Part shown: positions 46,394 through 55,041 of the stretch, in pieces
Layout of the letters: every line of letters starts with the position of its first letter
Position numbering within the stretch: the stretch's first letter is position 1
NCBI RefSeq assembly: GCF_031020795.1
Contig: NZ_JAVHJP010000001.1
Span: forward strand, 842,751-906,750
Reading direction: 5' to 3'
Source of the DNA: Hydrogenophaga pseudoflava
Lineage (GTDB): Bacteria > Pseudomonadota > Gammaproteobacteria > Burkholderiales > Burkholderiaceae_C
DNA length: 64,000 nucleotides
Notes under the pieces: generated by a model
Seen by the model: the letters and a program-made list of their open reading frames with translations, nothing else
Database searches by the model: none
What the model was told of the DNA's origin: nothing
Made by a program: the position numbers and the translations under genes

Positions 46394-48003
46394 GCCACCT
46401 CTTCAACGGGTCGTCTGTCGTATGCGGTTTTCAGCAGGTCCAGCGTGTGCGCCGACATGCCGCCGGGGCGGTGCTGGTGCTCGGTCATGATCTGGATCAC
46501 GCGCGAGAGCTTCTCGAACTTGCCGGCCTTGATGGCTTCGAGCGCGCGGATGCGGCCGACGATCTGGAACACCTTGCCGCCGACATCGACCGTCGAGGGC
46601 GACTGCAGGTGCGAGATGTAGTCGGGGTCCGACTGGCGCCAGTGGCCGAAGTTCTCGGCCAGGTTCTTCTCGATGTCGTCGGGCACGTAGAACTCGATGC
46701 CCAGGAAGCCGGCCTTGTTCAGGCCGAAGGGCGTGAACGCGAACTTCTGCAGGTAGCCGAAGTAGGACTCGACGCCGGTCACCAGCATCCCGTCCTCCTC
46801 GTGGTACACGAAGATGTCGATGCTCACGCGGGTCTCGATGTGTCGCACCGGGATGTGGTAGGCCTTGCTGCCGCGCAGGCGCCGCGCGTCCAGCCCGAAG
46901 CGGCCGCTCTGCAGCAGCGCATTGGCCACCTCGTACTGGTCTTCCCAGCCGATGATGCCCACGTCGATGTCCTTGTCGTGTGCCAGCAGCTGGCCTTCGC
47001 GGTGGAAGCCCAGCAGCGTGCCGGAGACCAGGAAGGCCTTCTTGCCGATGGGCTCCAGCGCGTTCTGCAGGTCCAGCAGGGCCTTGGAGGCCTGGACCGG
47101 GTCGAAGCTGTTGCGCGCTTCCTTGTCGGGCTCGGGTTCGTCCGGGTTGCGCACCTGTGCGGCGGGCTGGGGCGCGTGGAGGGGGCCGTGGGCGCACATC
47201 AGCTCGACCAGGCGGTCCAGCCAGGCCAGGGTCTGGTCCAGGTCGCCCGAGAAGCAGTGCGAACGCGCGATGTCGAAGGCGGCGTGGATGCGGTCTTCCA
47301 CCGTGGTGGCGCGCTGCGCCGCCTCGATGGCCGCCGGGTAGTTGCCCGAGTGGAAGTGGCAGTAGGTGGCGAACAGTGCCAGGCGGCTGCGCACCTTGTC
47401 GACAGCCGGCAGGCGCGCGATCAGGTGGTCGCGGATGCGGCCGTAGCAACGGCCCAGCGCATCGATGTCGATGCCTTTGGGCACAAAGCTGTGTCGGTTG
47501 AACAGCACCTTGGTGAAGCGCAGCCAGTCGGGGGCGTCGAGCTTGCGGCGCACCAGTTCGCGCACGATCTGCTCCAGCAGGTCGAAGCGCAGCTGGTCGA
47601 TCGCCAGCTCGGCGGCGTGGAACCACTCATCCAGCGGGCCATGGCCCTTCTTCAGCGCCGCCGTGTCGATGTTGGTCTTGCGGACCACCGCCTCGGCGAC
47701 CAGGCGCAGCGGCTGGCGGGCGGGCAGCGCGCCGAGCGCGGCGGTGGGCGCACCCTGCACAATGGACTGGTAGACCGCCAGCCAGGCCTGGAAGCGGAAT
47801 GGCTTGGGCAGGTTCTCGACCGCCAGCGAGGCCAGGAAGATGACGGTGGCGTTCTCGCGCAGCACCCGGGCGACGTCCAGCGCCTCCTCGCTCAGCAGCT
47901 GCCGGGGCATCTCCTCGATGACCAGGGTTTCCAGCGCGGCGTAGTCGCGGCTCTGGAGCAGTTGCTCGATGCGGGCCAGGCGGGGGAATTCGGCTTCGAA
48001 CAT
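46390..48003 (-). CDS. LicD/fukutin-family phosphotransferase with helical N-terminal region
   Basis: The protein has 537 residues. Residues 1-290 are helical and partly TPR-like (LALFATYCHFHSGNYPAAIEAAQ, about 208-230). The C-terminal part (about 310-480) is LicD-like: SGTLLGFHREGQLL (327-340) and the metal-binding HDKDIDVGI with D343, D345 and D347. LicD transfers phosphocholine from CDP-choline, and fukutin and FKRP transfer ribitol phosphate from CDP-ribitol. With the CDP-ribitol-type enzyme coded directly downstream, transfer of a polyol phosphate is likely. It starts 31 bp after fliA, inside the flagellar transcript. Confidence 0.83.
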   Translation of the reverse strand: MFEAEFPRLARIEQLLQSRDYAALETLVIEEMPRQLLSEEALDVARVLRENATVIFLASLAVENLPKPFRFQAWLAVYQSIVQGAPTAALGALPARQPLRLVAEAVVRKTNIDTAALKKGHGPLDEWFHAAELAIDQLRFDLLEQIVRELVRRKLDAPDWLRFTKVLFNRHSFVPKGIDIDALGRCYGRIRDHLIARLPAVDKVRSRLALFATYCHFHSGNYPAAIEAAQRATTVEDRIHAAFDIARSHCFSGDLDQTLAWLDRLVELMCAHGPLHAPQPAAQVRNPDEPEPDKEARNSFDPVQASKALLDLQNALEPIGKKAFLVSGTLLGFHREGQLLAHDKDIDVGIIGWEDQYEVANALLQSGRFGLDARRLRGSKAYHIPVRHIETRVSIDIFVYHEEDGMLVTGVESYFGYLQKFAFTPFGLNKAGFLGIEFYVPDDIEKNLAENFGHWRQSDPDYISHLQSPSTVDVGGKVFQIVGRIRALEAIKAGKFEKLSRVIQIMTEHQHRPGGMSAHTLDLLKTAYDRRPVEEVA

Positions 48004-48034
48004 GGGGGTTCCTTGGCGGTGGCGACCGGTCGGC

Positions 48035-48751
48035 TCAGTGCTCGCGCAGCTTGGTGCGCAGGCGGGCGATCGACTGGCTGTGCAGCTGGCAGATGCGCGA
48101 CTCGGTCACACCGAGCACGGCCGCGATCTCCTTGAGGTTCATGTCGTGCTCGTAGTACATGGACATGATCTGCTGCTCGCGCTCGGGCAGGTTCTTGATC
48201 GCCTCCACCAGGGCCATGCGCATGCGCTGGTCCTGCAGCAGCGCGGACGGGTCGGCCTCGTCGTCGCCCATGTGGCGGTCCAGGAAGCCTTCCTCGTCGT
48301 CGTCGCGGCCGCTGATGTCTTCCAGGTAGACCAGCTGGGTGCCGCGCACCTTGGCCAGCATGTGCTGGTAGTCGGCCAGGCTCATGCCCAGTTCCTGGGC
48401 GATCTCGCTCTCCATCGGCGCGCGGTGCAGCTTCTGCTGCAGGCGGTGCACGGCCTGCTCGATGTCCTTCTGGCTCTTGCGCGAACCGCGGCTCATCCAG
48501 TCGCCTTCGCGCAGCTCGTCGAGCATGGCACCGCGGATGCGCTGGCTGGCGAAGGTCTCGAACTGCACGCCCTGCGAGGGCTCGAAGCGCGCGATGGCTT
48601 CGGTCAGACCGATCATGCCGACCTGGATCAGGTCGTCGACCTCCACGCTGGGCGGCAGCTTGGCGATCATGTGGTGGGCCAGGCGGCGCACCAGCGGGCT
48701 GTACTTGCGCAACTGGTCGTCCCGGTTGAGGGTGCCTTTGGCGGTGTACAT
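48035..48751 (-). CDS. fliA: FliA, flagellar sigma-28 factor
   Basis: The protein has 238 residues from the ATG at 48751. Region 2 (YSPLVRRLAHHMIAKLPPSVEVDDLIQVGMIGLTEAIARF), region 3 and region 4 (LPEREQQIMSMYYEHDMNLKEIAAVLGVTESRICQLHSQ) are all clear. FliA directs RNA polymerase to late flagellar genes such as flgM, fliC, fliS and motA, whose promoters can be read in this window. It follows the flhG-like gene by 5 bp and is followed by the licD-like gene after 31 bp. Confidence 0.97.
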   Translation of the reverse strand: MYTAKGTLNRDDQLRKYSPLVRRLAHHMIAKLPPSVEVDDLIQVGMIGLTEAIARFEPSQGVQFETFASQRIRGAMLDELREGDWMSRGSRKSQKDIEQAVHRLQQKLHRAPMESEIAQELGMSLADYQHMLAKVRGTQLVYLEDISGRDDDEEGFLDRHMGDDEADPSALLQDQRMRMALVEAIKNLPEREQQIMSMYYEHDMNLKEIAAVLGVTESRICQLHSQSIARLRTKLREH

Positions 48752-48756
48752 GTCGT

Positions 48757-49557
48757 TCAACTCCAGAGTGAGGGCATCGCGCCCACGGGGGACGGTCCGG
48801 TGGCGGCGAACCTGACGTCGCGCAGACCGTGGAAGGTGTCCGGGCGCTGGGGCCGGGTCATGGCGTGCTCCTGCGCGCAGGCGGCCCACACGGGCTCGCT
48901 CCAGAGCTCCATGTCCAGGCCCAGGTGCCGGTCGGCGCAGTCGCAGACCGTGGCCAGCACACTGTCCAGCACCTGGCCGGGGTCGTCGCTGGCCACGGGA
49001 GCGAGCACCGGGCGGGCGCCCGCCATGTGCAGCAGCTTGACCGCACCGTAAGCGTCCAGGGCGTCCCGGGGGTACTGCAGCACCGGCACCACCACGCGCG
49101 CCTGCAGGTCGCCGCACAGCGGCGAGAGCTCGTGGGCCGGCGCGAAGAACAGCAGCAGGTTGCCGTTGCCGAAGGGGGCGAGCAGGCGCGAGAGCGCCAC
49201 GGCGCCGCCGGCGGTCAGCGCCGTCTGCTGCAGCGCCCGCAGGCCCCGGGCAGCCGGCATCACCAGCCATTCGTGGCCGTCGGCCGGATGACCCAGATCC
49301 GAGATCGCGGGGTCGTTCAGCGCGTGCAGCAGGCCCAGGGGGCTGCCGTCGCCGCTGCGGCGCTCGGCGGTTTCGGTGGCGGTGCCGTCCAGGATGACCG
49401 GCTGGCGGCCCTGGGCCTTGAGCTGGGCCGAGAGGTGGCACAGCAGTTCGTAGGCGCGGGAGGGTTGCGGCGGGCTGGCCACCGCCAGCAGGGCCGGGCC
49501 CTGGCGCTGGGGGTGGGCGCGCAGGCCGGCGGCCTGGTCGAAACCGGCTTCAAACAT
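48757..49557 (-). CDS. FlhG-like protein without an ATPase P-loop
   Basis: The protein has 266 residues from the ATG at 49557, which overlaps the flhF stop. It begins MFEAGFDQAAGLRAH: the DQAxxLR motif at residues 7-13 is the helix by which FlhG stimulates the FlhF GTPase. The next strand (ALLAVASPPQPSRAYELLCHL) is where FlhG normally has its deviant Walker A (KGGVGKT), but no such sequence is present. The rest keeps a ParA/MinD-like alternation (QPVILDG). It sits between flhF and fliA exactly where flhG belongs. I infer a divergent FlhG that can act on FlhF but not as an ATPase switch. Confidence 0.72.
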   Translation of the reverse strand: MFEAGFDQAAGLRAHPQRQGPALLAVASPPQPSRAYELLCHLSAQLKAQGRQPVILDGTATETAERRSGDGSPLGLLHALNDPAISDLGHPADGHEWLVMPAARGLRALQQTALTAGGAVALSRLLAPFGNGNLLLFFAPAHELSPLCGDLQARVVVPVLQYPRDALDAYGAVKLLHMAGARPVLAPVASDDPGQVLDSVLATVCDCADRHLGLDMELWSEPVWAACAQEHAMTRPQRPDTFHGLRDVRFAATGPSPVGAMPSLWS

Positions 49558-51064
49558 GGCCGGCCCCCAGCTGGATGCCGCGCGAGGAGGCCTGCGAGAA
49601 GTAGAAGCCCATGTCGGTGGCGACCGGGTCGTAGGCCGACTTGCCCTCGGTGCCCATGGCCACCCGCACCAGCGTGGCGGCGTCGGGGTTCTGCCAGTCC
49701 TCGGGCACGCGCTGGCCGTTGGCCACACCGCGCAGCACCACCTGGTGGCGGACCAGGGCGTCGATGGCGGGGCCGAGCTTGACGGCCTCGTCCACCTTGG
49801 AGAGCACCACACCGTGCAACCCGCTGGACTTGAACGAGGTCAGCACATCGTCCAGCGTGTCGCCATGAGAACCGGCGTTGAGCACCAGCACCTTCTTGAC
49901 CGAGGGCATGTCCAGCACGTCCAGCATTTCCTGGATGCGCTGGTCGCGCTGGCCGAGGCCGGCGGTGTCGATGATGACCATGCGCTTGCCCGAGAGCAGG
50001 CCCAGCAGGTCCTTGAGCGCGGCGCGGTCGTGCGCCAGGTGGGCCACGACACCGAGCATGCGGCCGTAGGCGCGCAGCTGCTCGTAGCCCGAGACGCGGT
50101 AGGTGTCCAGCGTGATCAGGCCCACGCTGGAGGCGCCGTGCTGGCGCACGCACTGGGCGGCGAGCTTGGCGGCCGTGGTGGTCTTGCCGACGCCGGTGGC
50201 ACCGATCAGGGCGACCACGCCGCCCTCGTCGCACAGACCGGCGCCCGGGGTGGCGGTGCGCAGGTTGCGGGTCAGGGTGTCCATCACCCAGCGCACGGCC
50301 TGGCTGGCATCGGTGTCGGCCGGCATGCGCTCGAGCACGGCGCGTGCGATGGCGGGCGAGTAGCCGGCGCGGATGAGCTTGAGCATCAGCGTGGACTGGA
50401 TCGGGTTCTGCTTGGAGGAACCCAGCCAGGCCAGGGTGTTGAAGCGCTCCTCGATCATGTCCTTGAGCGCGGAGAGTTCCACCGCCATGCGGCCTTCGCT
50501 GGCCGACGCGGGGCGCTGCTGCGGGGCCTCGCTGTCGGCCCAGGCCGGGGCCGCCGCGGCCGGACGGGTGCGGATCGGGGCCGGCTCGGGCGTGGCCATG
50601 GGGGCCGGCGGCGTCGCCAGGCGCACCGGCGCGGGGCGCTCGGCCGGGGCCTGCGCGCGGGCCGCAGGGGCGCGCGGCGCGGCGGTCTCGCGGGCGGCCG
50701 GTGCGCTGTCCCCGGCGCCCTCGCCGTCCATGGCGGCGCGGCGCTTGCGCAGCATGCGCTCACGCACGTACTCCTGGAACGAGAGCGTGCTCATGGCCAT
50801 CTGCTCGGTGTCTTCCTGCACCGAGTCGCGGAAGGCGGGCGGATCGGCGCGGCGGGTGCGGATGACCGGCATGCGCTCCTCGGCGCGGCTGGCCAGCGAA
50901 CCGGGCTGGGCCACGGGCGCCAGGCTTTCTTCGGCGGCGGCCATCACTTCGAAGCCCCCGTCGGTGGCTCGGCTGGAGAGGATGACGGCGCTGTCGCCGA
51001 AGGCCTGGCGGGCCTTGGCCATGGCTTCGCGCGAGGTCGGGGCGGTGAATCGCTGGATGTTCAT
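49550..51064 (-). CDS. flhF: FlhF, SRP-type GTPase for flagellar placement
   Basis: The protein has 504 residues. A short conserved N-terminus (MNIQRFTAPTSREAMAKARQAFGDSAVILSSR) leads to a Pro/Ala-rich region (about 105-185). The NG domain follows, with G1 IGATGVGKTTTAAKLA (about 285-300), G3 DTAGLGQRDQRIQEML and G4-like SKVDE. FlhF marks the site and number of flagella and helps place FliF. It overlaps flhA by 4 bp and the flhG-like gene by 8 bp. Confidence 0.95.
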   Translation of the reverse strand: MNIQRFTAPTSREAMAKARQAFGDSAVILSSRATDGGFEVMAAAEESLAPVAQPGSLASRAEERMPVIRTRRADPPAFRDSVQEDTEQMAMSTLSFQEYVRERMLRKRRAAMDGEGAGDSAPAARETAAPRAPAARAQAPAERPAPVRLATPPAPMATPEPAPIRTRPAAAAPAWADSEAPQQRPASASEGRMAVELSALKDMIEERFNTLAWLGSSKQNPIQSTLMLKLIRAGYSPAIARAVLERMPADTDASQAVRWVMDTLTRNLRTATPGAGLCDEGGVVALIGATGVGKTTTAAKLAAQCVRQHGASSVGLITLDTYRVSGYEQLRAYGRMLGVVAHLAHDRAALKDLLGLLSGKRMVIIDTAGLGQRDQRIQEMLDVLDMPSVKKVLVLNAGSHGDTLDDVLTSFKSSGLHGVVLSKVDEAVKLGPAIDALVRHQVVLRGVANGQRVPEDWQNPDAATLVRVAMGTEGKSAYDPVATDMGFYFSQASSRGIQLGAGHV

Positions 51065-53145
51065 GCTGCAAGCTCCCCAAGAATCGGGCCGATACGGATG
51101 AGATGGGTTTCAGGAATCTCGCTGTGGGCGAGCACCTGCAGGCGCGGCGCGGCGCGGCGCAGCAGGCGGGCCATCGCGGTGCGGATGGCGTCGGGCACCA
51201 GCAGGCAGGCGGGCACGCCCCGCTCTTCCTGCCGGTTGGCGATTTCGGCGGCCGACTTCGAGAGCGTCTCGGCCACGCCGGGGTCCAGCGCGCCGGCGCC
51301 GTTGCCGGTCAGGGCCTGCATCAGCAGGCGCTCCAGGCCGGGTTCGATCGCGATGACCTCAAGTTCCTTGACCGAACCGCCGTAAATCTGTTGAACGATG
51401 GCTGGCGAGAGGGCGGTGCGCACACGGCGGGCCAGCTCGACCGGATCGGAGATGCTGCCGGCGTGTTCGGCCAGGGATTCGATGATGGTGCGGATGTCGC
51501 GCACGTGCACCGACTCTTCCAGCAGCAGCTGCAGCACTTTCTGGAAGGTGGCGACGGGAACCATTTTCGGCACGACCTCTTCGATCAGTTTCGGGGCCAG
51601 GCGGGTCACGTGTTCGACCAGGTCCTGGGTCTCCGTCCGGCTCAGCAGCTTGGCCGCCTGGACTTGCATCAAGTGTGAAAGATGGGTCGCCAGCACGGTC
51701 TCGGAATCAACCACCGTAAAACCGGCCATTTGCGCGTTCTCTTTCTGCTTCTCGTCGATCCAGTGCGCGGGCAGGCCGAACGCAGGGTCCTTGGTGGGGG
51801 TGCCGATCAGCGGCGTGCCCACGCCGCCCGGGTCGATGGCCAGGAACATGCCGGGGAAGACCTCGCCCTCGCCCACCACCACGCCGCGCAGGGTGATGCG
51901 GTAGCCGCTGGGGCGCAGTTCGAGGTTGTCGCGCACGTGCACGGCCGGCGGCAGGAAGCCCACCTCCTGCGCGAACTTCTTGCGCACGCCCTTGATGCGG
52001 GTGAGCAGGTCGCCCTGGCGGTTCTTGTCGACCATGGCGATCAGGCGGTAGCCCAGCTCCAGGCCCAGCAGGTCCACCGGTTGCAGGTCGTCCCAGGTGG
52101 CCTCGCCGTCGCTGGGCGGCGCGGCCGGCTGTTCGGCGGGCTTGGGCCGGCGCTCTTCCTGCAGCCGCCACCAGGCCAGGCCACCGATCATCGAGGCGAA
52201 GGCCAGGAACACCAGGTGCGGCATGCCGGGAATGACGCCCAGCAGGAACAGCACGCCCGCGGTGATGCCCAGCACACGCGAGGACATGAACATCTGCTCG
52301 ACCATCTGCACGCCCAGGTCCTGTTCCTTGCCCACGCGCGAGACCACCATGGCGGCGGCCACCGAGATCAGCAGGCCCGGGATCTGCGCCACCAGCGCGT
52401 CGCCAACGGCCAGCAGGATGTAGCTGTCGGCCGCCTCGCCGGCCGACAGGCCGTGCTGGACCATGCCGATGACCAGGCCGCCGATGATGTTGATGAACAG
52501 GATCAGGATGCCGGCGATGGCGTCGCCGCGCACGAACTTGGAGGCACCGTCCATGGAGCCGAAGAACTCGGCCTCCTCGCCCACCTCGGCGCGGCGGCGC
52601 CTGGCCTCCTGCTCGTTGATCAGGCCCGCGCCCAGGTCGGCGTCGATGGCCATCTGCTTGCCGGGCATGGCGTCCAGGGTGAAGCGGGCCGAGACCTCGG
52701 CGATGCGCTCGGAGCCCTTGGTGATCACCACGAAGTTGATCACCACCAGGATGGCGAACACGATGAAGCCGACCGCGAAATTGCCACCGATCAGGAAGTG
52801 GCCGAAGGCCTCGATCACCGCGCCCGCGGCGCCGGGGCCGGTGTGGCCCTCCATCAGCACCACACGGGTGGAGGCCACGTTCAGCGACAGGCGCAGCAGC
52901 GTGGTCAGCAGCAGCACGGTGGGAAAGACCGAGAAGTCCAGCGGCGCGCGCATGTAGGCCGCCACCATCATCACCACCAGCGCGATCGCGATGTTCAGCG
53001 TGAAGAAGGTGTCCAGCACCCAGGGCGCCAGCGGCAGCACCATCATGGCCAGCACCAGCACCACCAGCAGCGGGGCGGCCAGGCCCTGGGCCAGGGCGGC
53101 GTGGCGGCCGAACCACTGTTGCAGGAATTTCAGTTGGGCGTTCAT
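51061..53145 (-). CDS. flhA: FlhA, flagellar type III export gate protein
   Basis: The protein has 694 residues. Eight membrane helices fill about residues 20-320, with the FHIPEP-type loop region KGSERIAEVSARFTLDAMPGKQMAIDADL (about 140-170). The cytoplasmic C-terminal domain (about 350-694) binds chaperone-substrate complexes. It overlaps flhB and flhF by 4 bp each, so the three are coupled. Confidence 0.98.
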   Translation of the reverse strand: MNAQLKFLQQWFGRHAALAQGLAAPLLVVLVLAMMVLPLAPWVLDTFFTLNIAIALVVMMVAAYMRAPLDFSVFPTVLLLTTLLRLSLNVASTRVVLMEGHTGPGAAGAVIEAFGHFLIGGNFAVGFIVFAILVVINFVVITKGSERIAEVSARFTLDAMPGKQMAIDADLGAGLINEQEARRRRAEVGEEAEFFGSMDGASKFVRGDAIAGILILFINIIGGLVIGMVQHGLSAGEAADSYILLAVGDALVAQIPGLLISVAAAMVVSRVGKEQDLGVQMVEQMFMSSRVLGITAGVLFLLGVIPGMPHLVFLAFASMIGGLAWWRLQEERRPKPAEQPAAPPSDGEATWDDLQPVDLLGLELGYRLIAMVDKNRQGDLLTRIKGVRKKFAQEVGFLPPAVHVRDNLELRPSGYRITLRGVVVGEGEVFPGMFLAIDPGGVGTPLIGTPTKDPAFGLPAHWIDEKQKENAQMAGFTVVDSETVLATHLSHLMQVQAAKLLSRTETQDLVEHVTRLAPKLIEEVVPKMVPVATFQKVLQLLLEESVHVRDIRTIIESLAEHAGSISDPVELARRVRTALSPAIVQQIYGGSVKELEVIAIEPGLERLLMQALTGNGAGALDPGVAETLSKSAAEIANRQEERGVPACLLVPDAIRTAMARLLRRAAPRLQVLAHSEIPETHLIRIGPILGELAA

Positions 53146-54299
53146 TCAGCGGCTCCCCGGGTCGGCGGTTGCTTCCAGTGCGGATCGAGTTCGGGCGGCA
53201 CCTGCGGATTCGGCGCGGCGCCGGGCATGGCGCCACGGCCGGCCAGCGCGGCCTTGAGCTGGTAGACGTAGGCCAGCACCTGGGCCACCGCGGTGTAGAG
53301 GGCGGAGGGAATTTCCTGGTCGAGTTCGGCGTGGGCGTAGAGCGCGCGCGCCAGCATGGGCGACTGCAGCACCGGCACCTTGTGCTCCTTGGCCACATCG
53401 CGGATGCGCAGGGCCAGCAGGTCGGCGCCCTTGGCGATCACGCGCGGCGCGGCCATGGTGGCGTCGTCGTACTGGATCGCCACCGCGTAGTGGGTCGGGT
53501 TCATCACCACCAGGTCGGCCCTGGGCACGGCGCCGATGCTGATGCGGTGGGCCAGCTCGCGCTGGCGGCGGCGGCGCTGGCCCTTGACGTGCGGGTCGCC
53601 TTCGTTCTGCTTGTGCTCCTGCTTGACTTCTTCGCGCGACATGCGCAGGCGCTGGGCGTGCAGGAACTTCTGCATCGGGAAGTCGATGAGCGCAAACAGC
53701 GTCACCACCCCCAGCAGGATGCCCACGCCGGTGCGCATCCACAGCGCCAGCTGGCCCAGACCGCCCTCCAGCGGCTGCATCAGCAGGCTGGCGAAGCCGG
53801 CGATGTGGGAAGAGAGGAACTTCCAGCCGACGAAGCCGACGATGGCGGTCATCACGGCCAGCTTGGTGGTCTCGAACAGCTGCTGTTTGGAGAACAGGCG
53901 CCCGAGCCCGGCGATGGGGCTGAGCTTGCCCAGGTCCGGCTTCATGGTGTGGGTGGTGAGGGTCCAGCTGCCCGAGGCGAAGGCGGCGAATACGGCCAGC
54001 GCGAGCACGGCCACACCCAGCGGCAGGAACACCGTCAGGCCCAGACCCAGGCTGGCATGCAGGCGCTCGGTCAGCAGCTGGGGCTGCAGCAGCGCCGTGT
54101 GGTCAAAGCGCAGCTGGGAAGCCAGTGCCGTCTGCAGGTGGGCAAAGCCAAGAGGCAGCAGCAGCATCAGCAGCACCGCGCCCCCGCCCAGCACCGCCAG
54201 GTTGGACAGCTCCTTCGAACGCGGCAGCTGGCCTTCCTCGCGCGCCTTTTTCAGGCGGTGCGCGGTGGCCGGCAGGTTCTTGTCTTGGGAGGAGGACAT
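53142..54299 (-). CDS. flhB: FlhB, flagellar export switch protein
   Basis: The protein has 385 residues. The conserved start ATAHRLKKAREEGQLPRSKEL, four membrane helices (about 30-210) and the self-cleaving NPTH motif in VVMNPTHYAVAIQYD (about 265-280) are present. Cleavage at N-P changes export from hook to filament proteins. It is the first gene of the flhB-flhA-flhF-flhG-fliA run. A perfect 9-bp inverted repeat lies just upstream of its ATG, which has no clear Shine-Dalgarno site outside that repeat. Confidence 0.97.
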   Translation of the reverse strand: MSSSQDKNLPATAHRLKKAREEGQLPRSKELSNLAVLGGGAVLLMLLLPLGFAHLQTALASQLRFDHTALLQPQLLTERLHASLGLGLTVFLPLGVAVLALAVFAAFASGSWTLTTHTMKPDLGKLSPIAGLGRLFSKQQLFETTKLAVMTAIVGFVGWKFLSSHIAGFASLLMQPLEGGLGQLALWMRTGVGILLGVVTLFALIDFPMQKFLHAQRLRMSREEVKQEHKQNEGDPHVKGQRRRRQRELAHRISIGAVPRADLVVMNPTHYAVAIQYDDATMAAPRVIAKGADLLALRIRDVAKEHKVPVLQSPMLARALYAHAELDQEIPSALYTAVAQVLAYVYQLKAALAGRGAMPGAAPNPQVPPELDPHWKQPPTRGAAE

Positions 54300-54302
54300 C
54301 GG

Positions 54303-54328
54303 TCTGACTCAGGAAAACTTGAGTCAGA
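54303..54328. promoter_or_regulatory. Perfect 9-bp inverted repeat directly upstream of flhB
   Basis: TCTGACTCA (54303-54311) and its exact complement TGAGTCAGA (54320-54328) are separated by 8 bp and end three bases before the flhB ATG. In RNA it would form a hairpin over the ribosome-binding region, and in DNA it could be an operator. There is no T-run on either strand, so it is not a simple terminator. Confidence 0.6.
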
Positions 54329-54360
54329 TTGTGGAAGTCGGCCCCCGAAATGAATGCGTG

Positions 54361-54382
54361 AAAAGGCGGCGAAGCACCGCCC
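54361..54382 (-). terminator. Rho-independent terminator after cheZ
   Basis: On the - strand the sequence is GGCGG, a 7-base loop, CCGCC and then TTTT, placed 28-49 bp after the cheZ stop. It should end the motA-motB-cheY-cheZ transcript, so flhB needs its own promoter in the 54300-54360 stretch. Confidence 0.7.
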
Positions 54383-54409
54383 TATTCCCCCAGCGCGAAA
54401 CCGGAAAGT

Positions 54410-55024
54410 TCAGAAGCCCAGAGACGCCAGGAGATCGTCCACGTCTTTCTGGTCGGCCACCACGTCGGTGCGGCCTTCGGGGTCGACCACCGGCCCCTGC
54501 AGACTGCTCATGTCGTAGGCCTTGTCCTGGCCCGGGGCGCCGGTGGGCGCCGACTGCAGCAGCAGGGCCAGCAACTGTTCCTCGATGGTGGCGGCCAGTT
54601 GCACCACCCGGTTGATCACCTGGCCGGTGAGGTCGTGGAAGTCCTGCGCCATCATGATCTCGGTCAGGCGCGCGTCGCTCTTCTCGCTGAGCTCGACCAC
54701 GTCCCTGGACCAGTTCAGCAGCTCGGGCATGGCCCGGGCCAGGCCGGGCACCGCGGCGATGGTGGAGCTGAGCTGGCGCCCGCGCTCTGCGATGGTCTCC
54801 TGCTCGGTCTTGGCACCGTCCACATGGTTGAGCACCTTCTCGGCCGCCTCGCCGGTCAGTCGGGCGATGTAGGAGAGCCGGCTCTGGGCGTCGGGCAGCT
54901 GGTCGACCGTGCCCTTGAGCTTGTCGGCATACCCCAGTTCCTTGAGGGCGTCGTGCAGCTGGCGCGTGATGGAGCCCAGTTGCTGGAACATTTCCGGATT
55001 GCCCGGGCTGTTGCTCGTTGACAT
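54410..55024 (-). CDS. cheZ: CheZ, CheY-phosphate phosphatase
   Basis: The protein has 204 residues, nearly all helical. The catalytic segment AQDFHDLTGQVINRVVQL (about 130-147) holds the essential Gln. The C-terminal helix ends in DVDDLLASLGF, the CheY-binding tail. CheZ shortens the tumble signal by removing phosphate from CheY. It follows cheY by 17 bp and is followed by a terminator. Confidence 0.96.
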   Translation of the reverse strand: MSTSNSPGNPEMFQQLGSITRQLHDALKELGYADKLKGTVDQLPDAQSRLSYIARLTGEAAEKVLNHVDGAKTEQETIAERGRQLSSTIAAVPGLARAMPELLNWSRDVVELSEKSDARLTEIMMAQDFHDLTGQVINRVVQLAATIEEQLLALLLQSAPTGAPGQDKAYDMSSLQGPVVDPEGRTDVVADQKDVDDLLASLGF

Positions 55025-55041
55025 AGGAACTCCCGCAAGGC

